DNA of 64,000 bases. Source: Inonotus obliquus (taxonomy: Eukaryota; Basidiomycota; Agaricomycetes; Hymenochaetales; Hymenochaetaceae). The notes beneath the pieces are model-generated. The model did not search any database. It was not told the origin of the DNA and saw only the letters and a program-made list of their open reading frames with translations. Positions 37,140 to 50,519 of the stretch are shown one piece after another. The position numbers and the translations under genes were made by a program. The DNA is taken from contig JAJHTX010000009.1 of assembly GCA_032164295.1 (NCBI GenBank), positions 682,001 through 746,000 of the forward strand. Direction: 5' to 3'. The first letter of the stretch is position 1. Every line of letters starts with the position of its first letter.

Positions 37140-37339
37140 TCCTTACACCCTGACAAGTAGCTCTACTATTGTTTCAATCCACTATCTGGATCATTGATCT
37201 CCTTTATAGATCTCGTCCCTTGAGGCGCGGTATGAGCCATAATTTTTAACTCCGCCTGTTCACCAATCCCTGGTTACGGGGAATATGCCATCATAACTAC
37301 TGAAAGATTCAACGTATGATGCTCTATTTGCGATAGAAT
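36633..37339 (+). repeat. 707-bp tract identical to 25237-25943
   Basis: This is the partner of the identical tract described at 25237; the boundaries are single mismatches at 36632 and 37340. Confidence 0.85.
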
Positions 37340-37669
37340 GTCTTGTCTTGTCTTGCGGTACCAACTCTCGCGCCGTTTCTTTGTCTGTGCTTCGACTCTC
37401 GGAGTCTCCAGCATTAATTCTGTCCCATTATCGATGCCCCTCGCATCGCACACGATGGAAGTGTCAGATTACTGGGGCCCTTAAGGCGGGAAGTACGGAG
37501 CGGATGACGCGAGACCAGAAATCATACGATTTGTTCTTCAGAAGGCTAGTGGACACATTGCTTATTGTAGTGCTTTGGAATTTTGGTCGCGAGTGTCAAA
37601 TATAGGTCCAAGCGGTGCTTCTGTGTTTCGTCATATGGATGGCGTATCCTTCTACTTTATCTATATTCC

Positions 37670-38265
37670 ATTCTCATGGCTTAATGTGGAACCCAAACTT
37701 CTGAAGTGCACAGTCGGTTATTTCGAGTGTCTCGAATTCGGGAGTATTGATGATCGCTTCCAGACAATGACAAACGTTGTGGTAACCTTGCGGCAGTGAA
37801 CAAGACGCAGGGTTCGAGTGTACTCCATACTTCTCATGCGGAGATGATCGCTGCCTTTTGGTTTTGTAAAGAAACAGTGTAGCCAAGTATTATTCGAAGT
37901 TCTGGGATTCGCTGATGTGATTAAACGACGCAAGGGACTAGATTCGCTTCACTCAAGGTAAACACTCGGGTCTCGGGAGTCAGCCACTCTAGTCCAGAGA
38001 CAGTGACTTGTTGAAGAGTGTCCCGAAAAGAACTGTTGTCCAGCATGAAACGGCGAAATTGTCACAATCTTCACCTAGGATGAGCTGAAATAAGTGTTCC
38101 GTGACTCGAAAGAAAGAGAGTAATAAGTCCTCCTCTGTAGATGTTGGGAAGCACCTCTTCTTCCGTGAGTGCCACTCCTTCCTGTACGATAGGCGCCAAG
38201 TTCGATATAGTTCAACCAAGTCTTCTCTAAGTTCCACCGCATTAAGCGGATGAGTCCCAACACTG
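37670..38265 (-). pseudogene. Decayed gene of unknown function, copy 2
   Basis: Minus-strand fragments in several frames (FRVTEHLFQLILGED; NPRTSNNTWLHC; CHCLEAIINTPEFETLEI) match the order of those at 26787-27340. Frameshifts between them make a functional product unlikely. The position, downstream of and convergent with an F-box copy, is the same at both loci. Confidence 0.45.
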
Positions 38266-38539
38266 CTTCAACAACAGGGACGAATATGATGATGAACTAT
38301 GTTCAGTTGTGAGCCGCTGTCATCCTCATGCGGGCAACGAATGTGGATTGCCGACTTACCCCTTTGCAAGCCCAAAAACGTCTGAATGTTCTTCGCGGAG
38401 AAGCGTTTTGGGAATGAGATGAAGTGATGAAGATGAAAAGTCGTTCATACTAATCACAGTGGTGTACGCGTCTGTACGAGTGCACTCCCCAATGGTAACG
38501 CAGGCTTGGTTGATTGTGTTGCTTGGTGTAACGTGTAAC

Positions 38540-39151
38540 TCATGGCTTCCATATGGGCCGTAACGCAATAACAACCTTCCATGTAATCTGCTTTGTCTCT
38601 ATCTGGTAGGTACCTGGCAGTGGGTGTGAAGCAAGTCGCTTTCTGTTTCCGGAGAACCTTGTCCAGGGGGTGTTTTCTCTTCTTCTTTGTGTGCCCGACC
38701 AGAAAGGAGTAGCCGTCTGAATCTGGTTAATCCAATCCTCAAGTGTTAAGCGCTTCCAACGGGTTGTCGGGTCTTTGGTGGGTGCATCAGCGATAGCCGA
38801 GTATCTAGAGATGGCAGGTGTCGATCTCTTCTTGCCATCCAGGGATATACTTGATCGGATTACATCGGGAAAAAGTCTAGCAGAATCCATGTCACATACA
38901 TGTGCATATAAGTAGTAAAAGGCCCGAAAGAGGTAACTACACATACAACGGATCTCGATTCCTACAGGGTAATGAAAGTAGTTGTAAGATTGCATCAGAT
39001 ATGTCAGATTCCATATGTTATACGCAGATCGGTCAGCAAGACTGGCACATGTAAGGTCGTGAATGAGCATACAACGCATCTCGATTCCTACAGGGTACAA
39101 GCAGACATATTTTGATCGGAAAGTAACATGTTGCCTTACAGTGGGCGACAA
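38540..39151 (-). other. Open frame of 203 codons, unsupported as gene
   Basis: An open minus-strand frame with no recognised motif. It contains two near-identical segments (YPVGIEMRCM and YPVGIEIRCM) from a direct repeat of about 32 bases at roughly 38940 and 39068. Its start lies inside the Tc1 element's terminal repeat, so at least the N-terminus is accidental. It could be the remnant of a neighbouring gene. Confidence 0.25.
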
Positions 39152-39238
39152 AAGTATTGCACAGCCACGTCACACTCACTTCCGGTCAACTTTGCTAGAC
39201 AACGATGCGACGAAACTCTATAGTAGATAGCTCATTAT

Positions 39239-40852
39239 TGTTAATTCGGCGAGGCGCTGATCTGGTAGGATCGGCGTCTAGATCTGGTTGTTGCCTCGAA
39301 AGAGGGGTTAATCCAAATCCACTATGCTACTATAGCTGTGGAATCAATAGCTACCTTAGGGGATGTGTTAAACTCCGTCTAAAACAACTATCAACCAACT
39401 TCTGTAGCCTGCGGTCTAATACTATTATCGTAATGTTAGTTATACTGATAACTAAGTGATAACCTTAACTGTCTGTACTAACACTTGTTGGGCACGATAA
39501 GAGAGGTATGAGAGATCAATGCTTACCACACTTTGATCAATTAGCACTCAGGCTGACGATAGGGAGAGACAGTCTAGCTGCTATCCGTATTTTACCTAAG
39601 CTTCAACTCACACTGTTGATTAGCTCAAGGAGTGTCGCTCTCAAGTACTTATTGGGTTCTTAGTGCGGAGGTTGTTTATCGATCAACTGGAGACTTTCTG
39701 TGAGGTTTACTCTGAGTCTCTGGACTTGGATTAAACTGCTGGGTTGGCCCTACGATGGCCTCCTATTTATACTATTTTACATGCCTGCCTAGTATAGGAA
39801 TTATCTACTGTTGGTCCGTTCGCTTCAATGTAACTACTTTCAGACCTAGTCATACTCGATGCTAGCTGCTGTGCATTGCCGTATGACTTGTTCATATCGG
39901 TTCCGGTCATACCTGTTTTCCTATGACTCTAAATACCTTATGTCATATTCCTATTACCTTTCAGTCCTCGTCTTAGTAATCTATCCCCTTCCACTTAGTC
40001 TGGTGCTGCCCTAGTGCATTACATGGTCGAGGTTCATAACGTGTGATCGGCTTCAAAGCCGTCGATCAAACTCTGCCATACTTGGTAATGTTTGGGTCAC
40101 GTGCCATACGGGTGTCTGTATCGGCTCTGTCTGTGTTCCTACACTTCGCCATCTTGGTAATGTTATTGCCCCAGGTGTGTCGATGTTATTAATTACTTGC
40201 TGCACTCTAATGTATCCTGGTGCTACTGCTATGTCTGCTAGTGATCTGCCTCGGATTCCTTTGATCCTTATTATTCCTCCATGTCGATCTTCCTTTACTT
40301 CTACAACTGTTCTTCCTCCTGTCAGTAATTGCTTAAGTCTTTGGACTAGATAGTCGGTCCACTTGTAAGCTGACTCTCTTGCGATATGTTCAGGTTCATT
40401 CCTGTATGGTATATCGATGTCTAGTACTGCTACATCGCATTGGTGATTATCTTGTTCTGAAGCCACGTTTCGTATTCCTATTGCCAATAGGAAGTAATGA
40501 TTATCGTATGAGAGTAACCTGACTTCTCGTTCATAAGCCTTCCGTACAGTTGTATTCGGTTCATAGTTCATTACAATGAATCGTCTCCTAATCATAACGT
40601 CCAATTGTCCCTTGATGATTGCTGAGTATGTTATTTCCTTCAGTATCTCTCGAAGTAGCTTTTCTGCTATCTCATGTGCTGGTCTACATATGCTACAATA
40701 CTGTAACACTCCTGGTCTTGGTGTTGCTGGTATTATTGGCTGTTGTAGTGCTCGTGTAACCACATTCAACCTTTCCTGTATCCAATTCATATTGGAGTTA
40801 CTTCGATTATCAATCAGGCTTAGTAATAATGAATTGTATTGCTTTTCTAACA
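39239..40852 (-). mobile_element. Long solo LTR, family C (1614 bp), target duplication ATTAT
   Basis: The plus-strand ends TGTTAATTCGG and TTTTCTAACA are bordered by ATTAT on both sides (39234-39238; 40853-40857). A minus-strand TATAAATAG box lies at about 39763-39771, about 280 bases downstream of the stop of the ORF it carries. Size, ends, box position and ORF placement parallel LTRs A and D. No internal gag-pol is present, so it is a solo LTR. It interrupts the 3' untranslated side of the Tc1 element. Confidence 0.75.
40053..40790 (-). CDS. LTR-encoded CxxC protein, family C (about 245 aa)
   Basis: An ORF inside LTR C. The longer open frame begins at a TTG within the LTR's terminal bases, so I take the ATG at about 40790 (MNWIQERLNVV). 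The protein has C-x2-C at about residues 32 and 35, then 13 residues to ILKEIT, the same motif and spacing as the ORFs of LTRs A and D. Further on are HYFLLAIGI and a basic GGIIRIKGIRGR segment; the C-terminus is PSMAEFDRRL. No enzyme motif is recognised. It is uninterrupted, unlike the decayed transposase around it. Confidence 0.6.
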   Translation of the reverse strand: MNWIQERLNVVTRALQQPIIPATPRPGVLQYCSICRPAHEIAEKLLREILKEITYSAIIKGQLDVMIRRRFIVMNYEPNTTVRKAYEREVRLLSYDNHYFLLAIGIRNVASEQDNHQCDVAVLDIDIPYRNEPEHIARESAYKWTDYLVQRLKQLLTGGRTVVEVKEDRHGGIIRIKGIRGRSLADIAVAPGYIRVQQVINNIDTPGAITLPRWRSVGTQTEPIQTPVWHVTQTLPSMAEFDRRL

Positions 40853-41123
40853 ATTATGTACATTAATATATGTAGATTAAGTGCATGCCATGTAAAGAGG
40901 TGAAAAATGGAGTGGGGATTCATTATTGAGGAAGGAAGAAAAAATGTGCTGTGCAATTCTTCTGTCGTCACGGAACTGGATGAAAGATAAGGTCAGAAAA
41001 ATTCATAGAATAAAGATATTACTTACCTGTTAATTAGTACTTGGTCCAGCTCCCCCTGGCTTTCAAAAGAGCTGTGATGCGATGGGGCATGCTCTCAAAG
41101 AGCTTGTCCAGAGAGTGCTGAGG

Positions 41124-41390
41124 TTTTAGACACAGTGAATCCTCAGAGAGTGAGATGAACTCAGACAGGAGGCATAGAACGTTTGCAAAATCGTTATATT
41201 TTATGTCTGCCAGAGGCCGTTCTTATATACTAAAGTACAGTATAATTTGAACTCTGTTTGAATCTAATAATACACGTTCTATTGTCTGTTGTGATCACAT
41301 GTGGTTCGTTGTTATTGTCCTTTGTTGTTATTGTTCTTGTCCTATTGTTCTCGTTCTATTGTTCCGTACTAGGTAGTCATTATCTTAAGA
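41124..41390. mobile_element. 267-bp insertion with 5-bp duplication TGAGG
   Basis: TGAGG flanks both sides (41119-41123 and 41391-41395). Removing the insert and one copy restores the transposase reading frame across the join (KFPQHSLDKLFESMP). The ends are TTTTAGACAC and TATCTTAAGA, without TG/CA termini, so the element type is unresolved. Confidence 0.6.
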
Positions 41391-41883
41391 TGAGGGAACT
41401 TGGCCCACTCCTCCTGTAATGCCTGCCATAGCTCCTCCAAACTGCATGGTAGTGGGTTGCGGGCACAGATAAGCTTGTCCAATTAATCCCAGACATGCTC
41501 TATGATATTCATATCTGGGCTGTAGGAGGGCTATGCAAGTCAACGGATTCGTTTTCTCATAAACCAGGCTTCTGCTGCCTTTGACCGATGTTTTGGGTCA
41601 TTGTCCTGCTGAAATAGGACTCCGTAGTGCCCATTTGACTTCAGGCCATGCTTCCTAAGGGACTTAGGTAAGTTCCCATCAAGGATTTCGACGTAGCCAG
41701 GTGCATCCATGTTTCCATTGATCCGATGAAGTGTCCCTACACCCTGCACCATTATACACCCCCATACCATGACACGTCCACCTCCATGTTTGACTGTTTT
41801 CTTTACGGCACATTTAGAGAGAGTCTGTCCAGGCTTGATATAGCAGTATTCACGGCCATCTGAGTAGAATAGCTGGAACTTTG

Positions 41884-42451
41884 TGTTAGGATGGATGAGG
41901 TGGCAGTGCACGCTCGAGGCCTGTTCTCACGAAGATCATCTGGTTAAACCAAGACAACCTCTACACTGTCTTGAGGGGGAGTACACAGTCGTCGGCGACG
42001 TATGTCTAAGGTGGATGACCTTGAGTAATGCACGCGTCTAGGAACAGTATACGACTAAGACGTCATGGTGGTAAGTAGATTGAATAAACTAAGTAAATAC
42101 AAGAGAGGAATACCTAAGACGTCGTGGTGGTAAGTAGAAGAGTCGAGTGGGGAAGACGAGACAAGATCTATCTACTTATATACACCTGGATTGTGGGAAG
42201 GTATTACTCTAAGAAGGTGCTGCGCAGCAGCATAATAATATAAACAAACAAACAATGGGGCCCGACAAGTCAGCAAGAATAAGTAAGGGTGAGTAAGCAT
42301 TGTCGGGGTTGGGGTGGAATTAGTAATGCAGTATTAGTAATATATCGGGATGGGGCAGAGGGAGTCATAAGGTATTAGTAATGAAAGGAAATTGGTAATA
42401 TAATGGAATACGAAAAATAAGAAAAGACGAAAAAGGAAAAGTGTTCTTACA
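41884..42451. mobile_element. Solo LTR, 568 bp, target duplication CTTTG
   Basis: The element begins TGTTAGGATGG and ends GTTCTTACA, with CTTTG on both sides (41879-41883; 42452-42456). Removing it rejoins DESK to FQLFYSDGREY of the Tc1 transposase. It has no ORF comparable to LTRs A, C and D, so it belongs to another, shorter LTR family. Confidence 0.75.
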
Positions 42452-43319
42452 CTTTGACTCATCAGAGAAAACGACCCTTTTCCAGTCCTCAACAGTCCAA
42501 TTAATATGCTCCATTGCCCAGCGTCTCCTGGCATCCTTAGCAGTTTTAGAAAGGTAGGGTGTCTTCTTCTTGACACGACAGACAAGCCCTTGGTCCTTGA
42601 GACGACGTTGGATGGTCCGGGGGGACACACCTTGGAAGGCTTTCTTTTGTAATTTGACGGCATTGCTTGCCTCTTCTCTGGCAATCATCAAGGTGGCATG
42701 ACGAGCATCTCAGGTGTCTAGTATGCGTGGACGGCCTGTCTTAGGCATTACATGGTAGTAGTCAGGGAAGTTGATGAACCGTTTGATGGTACGAAGGACG
42801 GTTGTATGGTGAATCTTCAGTTTTCGGGCTATGTCCTTGTGCTCCATACCGCGCTTATCCCACTTAATAATTCGGCCTTTTTTTGTGGGTGACATGTAGA
42901 CCATCTCGATACGATTCGAACGCAGGCTTAATGACACAAAACGGGGCGGTAGTTGCTGAGATATTGAGTGGCGGAATTGGTGACCTGAAAGCGACAAAAG
43001 TATTGCACTGCGTTTTTTATGTGACTTTTCGGCTAATTTTCCTGTGACACAACAACTCATCTTCAAACACACAGAAATTGACAGACAACATCCACAGCAA
43101 CATACAAATGTATTTTGTATGGTAATATATGGTGAGGAAAAAAATATACAGGGCAATCTTTGACGTGGGAGGTAGGTGTGCAATACTTTTGTCCGCCACT
43201 GTACAATACACACACATTGTTCTTATAAGAATGCAGCATTCATTCGAAACATGAGATGAATTTCTTATCCATATCACGCAAATATAAGTATATGATAACT
43301 ATTGTATTTCCTTGAAAAT

Positions 43320-43690
43320 AGTACATCAAGTTTGTCACAGCAAAATGCGTCAACGATGGTCATACTGATCATACTCTTTCCCGACCCAGCGACACCATGT
43401 AGCCAAAAGATGTTCCGGGTGTCATCCGAAAAGAACCAGTGTCTAGTCCAGTCACTGTTTGAGCACTGATGGAATCGTGTCGACGTCAGGAAGAAGGGAA
43501 TAGATAATTAACACGGACCCATTTCGTCCATTCTCTTCGCTGACTGCACTGAAACGAAAGCAACACCGATATTCACGCCAGACTCGATTTGTTGCTTCAA
43601 CTTGACTAGTGCCTGCTCAAACTCATCCACCTTCCGCTCACTCTGGTCAAGCATCCATTCAATTGATTTTCAGTAGCACAGGTGAGTGTG
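43320..43690 (-). pseudogene. NACHT NTPase (NLR-like) relic
   Basis: On the minus strand, fragments read VDEFEQALVKLKQQIESGV and NIGVAF, then, after a shift, NIFWLHGVAGSGKSMI, a Walker A motif in the context typical of Agaricomycete NACHT proteins (innate-immunity/heterokaryon-type NTPases). No Walker B, sensor or repeat domain follows. The segment is short and out of frame, so it is a relic. Confidence 0.6.
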
Positions 43691-43739
43691 GTTAAGCAGA
43701 CTCACTGGCAAACCCACGTCTCAGATACTCGCGAATAAA

Positions 43740-44050
43740 CACGCATTGAGTAGAGGCCCATTCATCCTCTCGATCCATGTATCAAACAATGGTATGGCCT
43801 TTGGATCTGTTCTCCTTCTCCGAGTGAGATGATTGATGCATAAGTATGACCATCGCTCACCAAAAGAGAGGGGTAAAGTACGCTATGTCCAACAAACGTG
43901 CGATATGCGCAGAGGCTCTACGATTGAAGAGAGGTGATACACTGATGTTTCTGTCCAGGGCGGGTAACTTGACCATTCCTGACACATTGTTTTCATATCC
44001 ATCTCTGAGATATATGATATTGGACTTTCCCAAACTCAGGTCACGAAAGC
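43740..44050 (-). pseudogene. Two F-box family fragments, minus strand
   Basis: From 44050 to 43930 the translation LSLGKSNIIYLRDG matches the C-terminal region of the F-box paralogues (GLGKSNVIYL). From 43930 to 43740 RISHVC...SFGERWSYLCI and FDTWIERMNG match the N-terminal region. They are in the wrong order for a single gene, so these are two truncated pieces placed next to each other. Confidence 0.65.
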
Positions 44051-44350
44051 TGTCATCCTCAAAGACCTCTCCAAGCATAGAGAGATCCTAGATCTCAAGA
44101 ATACTGTAAATGGAATGGTTATACGACTGAGAGTGTTACTGAGGTTATGAGGCTCGCACTTGAAGTAGGTAGTCAGGGTAAATTGGGAGGTTAAGCAGTC
44201 ATTCCTGATGCAGAGGGAGTATGGGAATGGCTTACAGTTAATGTACACTCGCTTCATTTCTTTATCGATCTTTACTTGGACACTGATATCGTGAACCGAA
44301 TGCACTCAAACTTGATGGATCAAGTGTGATCTATTGCGGCAGTCACTACT

Positions 44351-46023
44351 TGTTAGAAAATGCTCGCCCTAAAGGGACTATACAGTAACCACAATAGGAC
44401 GGTCCGGTTGGTTACAGATTCGGCGATGCTTTTCTAAGAGTTTCCGGAGCCTACTTGGTTTTCACAAGCAGGGCAGATTCCCAAGTATACTAAGTGTCGC
44501 CTCAGATGCTCCTAGGTACGGTTAACCAGTGTTACGGGTTCGACAGTGCTATTCCAAGGGTTTCCGGAGCCTGAATAGGGCAGATTCCCTAGTGTACTAA
44601 GTGTTGTCTTGGACGCTCACGTTTGGCTGACCAAGTCGAGCCTTAACCTCGTTGACAGACTAGTAGGACAGTGTCGACTGCCGTTTGTAAGCTTCCCTAG
44701 TTGGTGGGCAACTAATCAATCATTCCACGCCGTAGAGTAAGAGAGGTTAAGCAGATTAGGTGTCTTCAGATAGAAGCTAGATGCCTAAGAGGACTCGGTG
44801 TACAAAAGGATCAAAAGAAAGATAGGGAGCTACGGTCTAAGTCTACAACTATTTATACCCTTTTCCTCATGTTGTGGACGGACCACTTCCTACGCTCCGT
44901 AGTTCCTACTCTTGATCTGATTCATTATTCTAGCTTCCAAACTCGTCTGGTATTCCCATTGTTCTGCTGTGGATTGACTCATCGACTGCGCACTGTGCAA
45001 GGCGATGACTTGGTGTTGACTCATCTCGACTTGAACTGAATTGAAACCTATGCTTGGGGTCGGCCTTGTGCTGTGCCCTGTGCATAGAGTGAGTCAGTGA
45101 GTGAGTCATTGAATGCGTGTTCATATGCCATTGGTTTTGCCTGGCTGCGCTGTAGTTAAAGTTCGCTCGTCCGCAGTTGCTCGTGCATTTAAGAAATTCC
45201 ATTGGGGTTCCGCTGTATAGCATCTGGGGCTATGAAGGCTGTGATTTGCTTGTCGCCTCGGGACTCTTGTTTGGGGCCGTCAAGTGTGATTCGACATCGA
45301 ATATCATCGTGGGGAAACCAAGGTGGTTTGATGTAGGTGCCTATGGTGATGAGTAGCCGTACACTTCGTTGAGTATCGTTCGAAGGTATTCTCCAGCCTA
45401 GGTATAGGTTTCCTTGTAGTCGAATAGCTTTGCAGTATGCCTATAGTTCCCTGAGTGCGTTTGCAACCCATGCCACTGTTATCAGTGATCAGCGGTTCGT
45501 AACATAGTCTGCACTGATCTCCACGAATGTGCTTGGGCACTCGAGTGCTAATATGTCATGGATTCCTATTATTGTCCAGTGAGTCTTTGGTTGCATGCCT
45601 ATTGCTGTATCCATTGCTATTGTTGACCTCGTGCGATTTCGAATGACCTCTGGGAGATTGTGGTATTCTCAATAAGCTGTTGCTCGTTCGCTGGACACAT
45701 GATATGTCAACATGCCCATTGCCTCCCATAGTATTATCTTGTGTAGGTCTTCGATGATTTGTCGCACTCTTCTGCATTTATAGCAAGCCGTTGGAGGTTG
45801 CTGTACTTGCTGCATCGTTTGCAAAGGTTTAGTATGATCGTCGAGATTAGCGTTGCTAGCCGATGCTTCTTGATCGTCGGCTTCAAAATGTATTGGATTC
45901 GTGTGTTCTCCACTTCTTGCTGTCGATCCTGATCGTAGCCACTTGTTAAAGTTAACCGGTCCCATCCAGGGTAGTTTCGATCGGTGTTCCTAATCGAATC
46001 AAAATTTCAGCACAATCCTTTCA
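44351..46023 (-). mobile_element. Long solo LTR, family A copy 2 (1673 bp), duplication CTACT
   Basis: Plus-strand ends TGTTAGAAAATGC and AATCCTTTCA are bordered by CTACT (44346-44350; 46024-46028). A minus-strand TATAAATAG box lies at about 44849-44857. The carried ORF is broken. There is no nested B element, so this copy shows the empty sites of the B insertions found in copies 1 and 3. Confidence 0.82.
45181..45965 (-). pseudogene. LTR-encoded CxxC protein, family A, broken copy 2
   Basis: Same protein as 781-1572, with the Cys pair (ACYKCRRVRQ) kept. In-frame stops occur after ERATAY (near 45672, CGA to TGA) and after YVTNR (near 45488), and again after ALREL. The reading frame is otherwise preserved to the end, which suggests decay by point mutation. 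Confidence 0.75.
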
Positions 46024-46571
46024 CTACTGCTGTCGCGCATGGCGACTTGACCCAGAGGGTTTAAATTCAGGTCGAGGGTGAGATGGCAATGCTTAAGGAG
46101 ACGGTCAATTCTGTGGTGAACCAGCTTAGCACATTCGCTAGCGAAGTCACATGTGTTACGCTTGAAGTTGGTACACAAGGTATCCTCAGTGGACAGGCTC
46201 ATGTTGAAGGTGTTCAGAATACTTGGGCAGACTTGACTCGCAATGTGAACATAAGCGCTCTGTTCGAAGAACCTAATTGTAACTATGGTACTCACCAGGG
46301 TCGTGCAGAAAATGGCAAGCAACCTCACTAACCAAGTGCATTTGATTTCGGAAGTCACAAAGGCTGTCACGTATGGAAACTTGTCCAAAGTTATCAATGC
46401 AGATGTGCAAGGTGAAATGTTAGACCTAAAGAAAACTGTGAACAGCATGGTTGCCCAACTTTTGTCACTTGCAAACAAAGTTACTCGCGTGTCAATCAAA
46501 GTCGTTACTGGAGGTAGACTTGGTGGACAAGCATTTGTTCCTGATGTGGAAGGGGTGTGGAAGGTTAGTTA

Positions 46572-48564
<1,993 letters not shown>

Positions 48565-50519
48565 CTAGTCTAGATCTTGGAGATGTGGAAACACATTATC
48601 TTTGTATTGAGAGTCATCTTGAGTTTGAGATGGTGCAGGTAACACTTCAAGTTGCATAGGAGCGTCTACCATAGCCAGTATATTTGTGAAGGATGATTCA
48701 TCATCAACAAGTTGTCCGCCATCTTGCTCGTCTTCACTTTCATCGTCTTCGGCTTCGTCGTCACCAAAAACTTGACTGGACAACCCTTGAGGTTAGAAAT
48801 GTCATCCGACCAAAAAAATTACTTACTGATTCCACCAGAAAAGCGTGTCCCTTACCCACTCAGAAGACGAATTATCGAGTAGTTCGATAATAGTGTAATA
48901 AATTTTTTTCACGTTGAAATTCTTGTCCACCGGACCAAATGTCCTGAGTCGCGATATGTGAAACCGAGCCTGCCACTTAAGTCAGCGAAACAGAATAAAA
49001 TATAATTGTACCAGAAATGCACCTGGACACACGCGTATGCTATCATGGCCGGGGTGCACTCCTTCTTGCCGGCGAGCTCTGCATTAACTCGTCGCGTCGA
49101 CTTGCCTTTCTCGCCGGGACCGGTTAGAGCAGCAGATGGGCCGAGGAATATATGTTTGAAGATCTACAAAAGAAAAAATGTCAGTGGTGTGGACCAGAGG
49201 ACAAGGCAACGGAGAGGGTTGTGAAAGAGGAACATGGCAATGTGAAGTTGGCTGTTATTTCAGGTGTTTGGACGAAGGATTATTGATCGAACTGCGCAGT
49301 TTCGTGATGTGATTGGGTGCGAGGTCGTCTTATTAGTGAAAAGAGAGACAGGGGCTTGAGCCGCAGCCGCAGCCGCAGCCTCGATGTGAATGAAGAAGAT
49401 TATTCACGTTGGAAATGAATGACTTACTCGCAGTGGATAATAGCCTCTTAGGAGGCCATTTAGTGGTTCGGTGGGTTTCCAGACATCCATGTCAAACAGA
49501 AATGCCAGAATCGACTTATTGTCTATCAGGTACCTTCTAGCTTTCACCATTTCTTCAAAGCTAGTCGCAGAAGTCATCTAGGCAATGCAATTAAGCATAT
49601 AGCCATGCCACTTACTTGCTGTCTTTTCCGTGTGCGTGCAGTGTCGACATGGAGACAATCATCTGCAAAAGTTGCAGATGATTGATCCTCCTCGTCGAAA
49701 CGTCATCTTCAAGCAGCAGGTCCGGCTGACCCTTCTTGACGAGATACTTATGTATGTATGTCTTGAGACTCCCTGTGTCGCTGTTGCATGCTGCATCTGC
49801 AGCCTTCTTGATCTGGACAAGAACTTACAATGAACTATTCAGTTGAAGTAGAGCAGAAGACATGTACCATTACCCAGACAAACTCTCGTTTTTCTTTCGA
49901 CAAGCCCTCAAAGTACATGGCGAAATCCTCAAACAGTTTCACCATACCTCTGTAGGCTTTGTAGAGGACATCCTTGTCCTTGCTATTAGGTAAGAGTTGG
50001 GCATAAGAAAAAAATCTTCGAGTTCAAAACAGATACTCACCAATTCTTGATTGTTTTCTCCGCCGTCTTCTTCTCGATCTCGTTATACCCAGGCTCCGAC
50101 TCATCCATCACCAAGTAGCACTCCAAAAGCTCCATAGCAGAGCCGACGTTGACAGCCTGAGGGATATTGACCCACATGTCAATACCTTGCTTGATGAATG
50201 CGGCACGATGGAGGATGGCTGCCAGAGTGGCATCCTCGGCCCTAATATATGCACTCAAACATCAGTAAGCTGACCCGAAAAATGAGATAACTTACACATT
50301 TGACTTCATTCTTCTGCCCTTCATCAGAAAATTCTTCTCACTCATGGTACAGAATGTGCTTGGTCTCACTTCAGTGTGATATTCAACAGGTGGTGGGGAT
50401 GAGTGGAGGGTTATGTCTGACGTTGGTGGTGGTTCGAGGTGCTCCGCAGGCTGTATCACGGGCTGTTGTGCAGATTGTTGCGACCCTGTGCGGCGATGGA
50501 GGCGATGTAGTGGAGACAT
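48565..50519 (-). CDS. DUF6698-like protein, partner of Plavaka transposase (copy 1)
   Basis: Paralogue of 33115-34932. The start at 50519 gives MSPLHRLHRRTGSQQSAQQ, then exons with AAFIKQGIDMWVNIPQAVNV, HLQLLQMIVSMSTLHAHG, LFDMDVWKPTEPLNGLLRG, FKHIFLGPSAALTGPG and MIAYACVQ. An acidic tail ends NVFPHLQDLD at 48565. Exon order and most intron places match copy 2. Introns have GT-AG borders. Function is unknown; conservation of the pair suggests a role in, or cargo of, the Plavaka element. A CCGCAG hexamer repeat lies in the intronic region near 49361-49380. Confidence 0.65.

Larger units (their letters stand above)
41035..42904 (-). pseudogene. Tc1/mariner transposase remnant
   Basis: Start at 42904 (MVYMSPTKKGRI). 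The helix-turn-helix part (KDIARKLKIHHTTVLRTI), the first catalytic Asp (VVFSDESK), the second (VLFQQDNDPKHRS) and SPDMNIIEHVW are visible, ending KARGSWTKY at 41035. It is broken by the LTR at 41884-42451 inside the DESK region, by the 267-bp insertion at 41124-41390, and by at least four stop codons (after RILDT, RIR, LA and HVWD) that fit C-to-T or G-to-A changes of CGA or TGG. The gene is long dead. Confidence 0.85.
39139..43201 (-). mobile_element. Tc1/mariner transposon, degenerate, with three later insertions
   Basis: The left end CAGTGGGCGACAAAAG and the right end (reverse complement) CAGTGGCGGACAAAAG, each continuing TATTGCAC, are terminal inverted repeats. They are flanked by TA on both sides (39137-39138 and 43202-43203), the target duplication of this superfamily. 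Inside are a decayed transposase on the minus strand, LTR C (39239-40852), a 267-bp insertion (41124-41390) and a 568-bp solo LTR (41884-42451). Without these the element is about 1.6 kb, normal for Tc1. Confidence 0.85.

Noticed and set aside
44351..46023. LTR A as a DNA transposon carrying a gene
   Set aside because: Its ends are TG...CA rather than a long inverted repeat, duplications are 5 bp, and a TATA box is present, all of which fit an LTR better.
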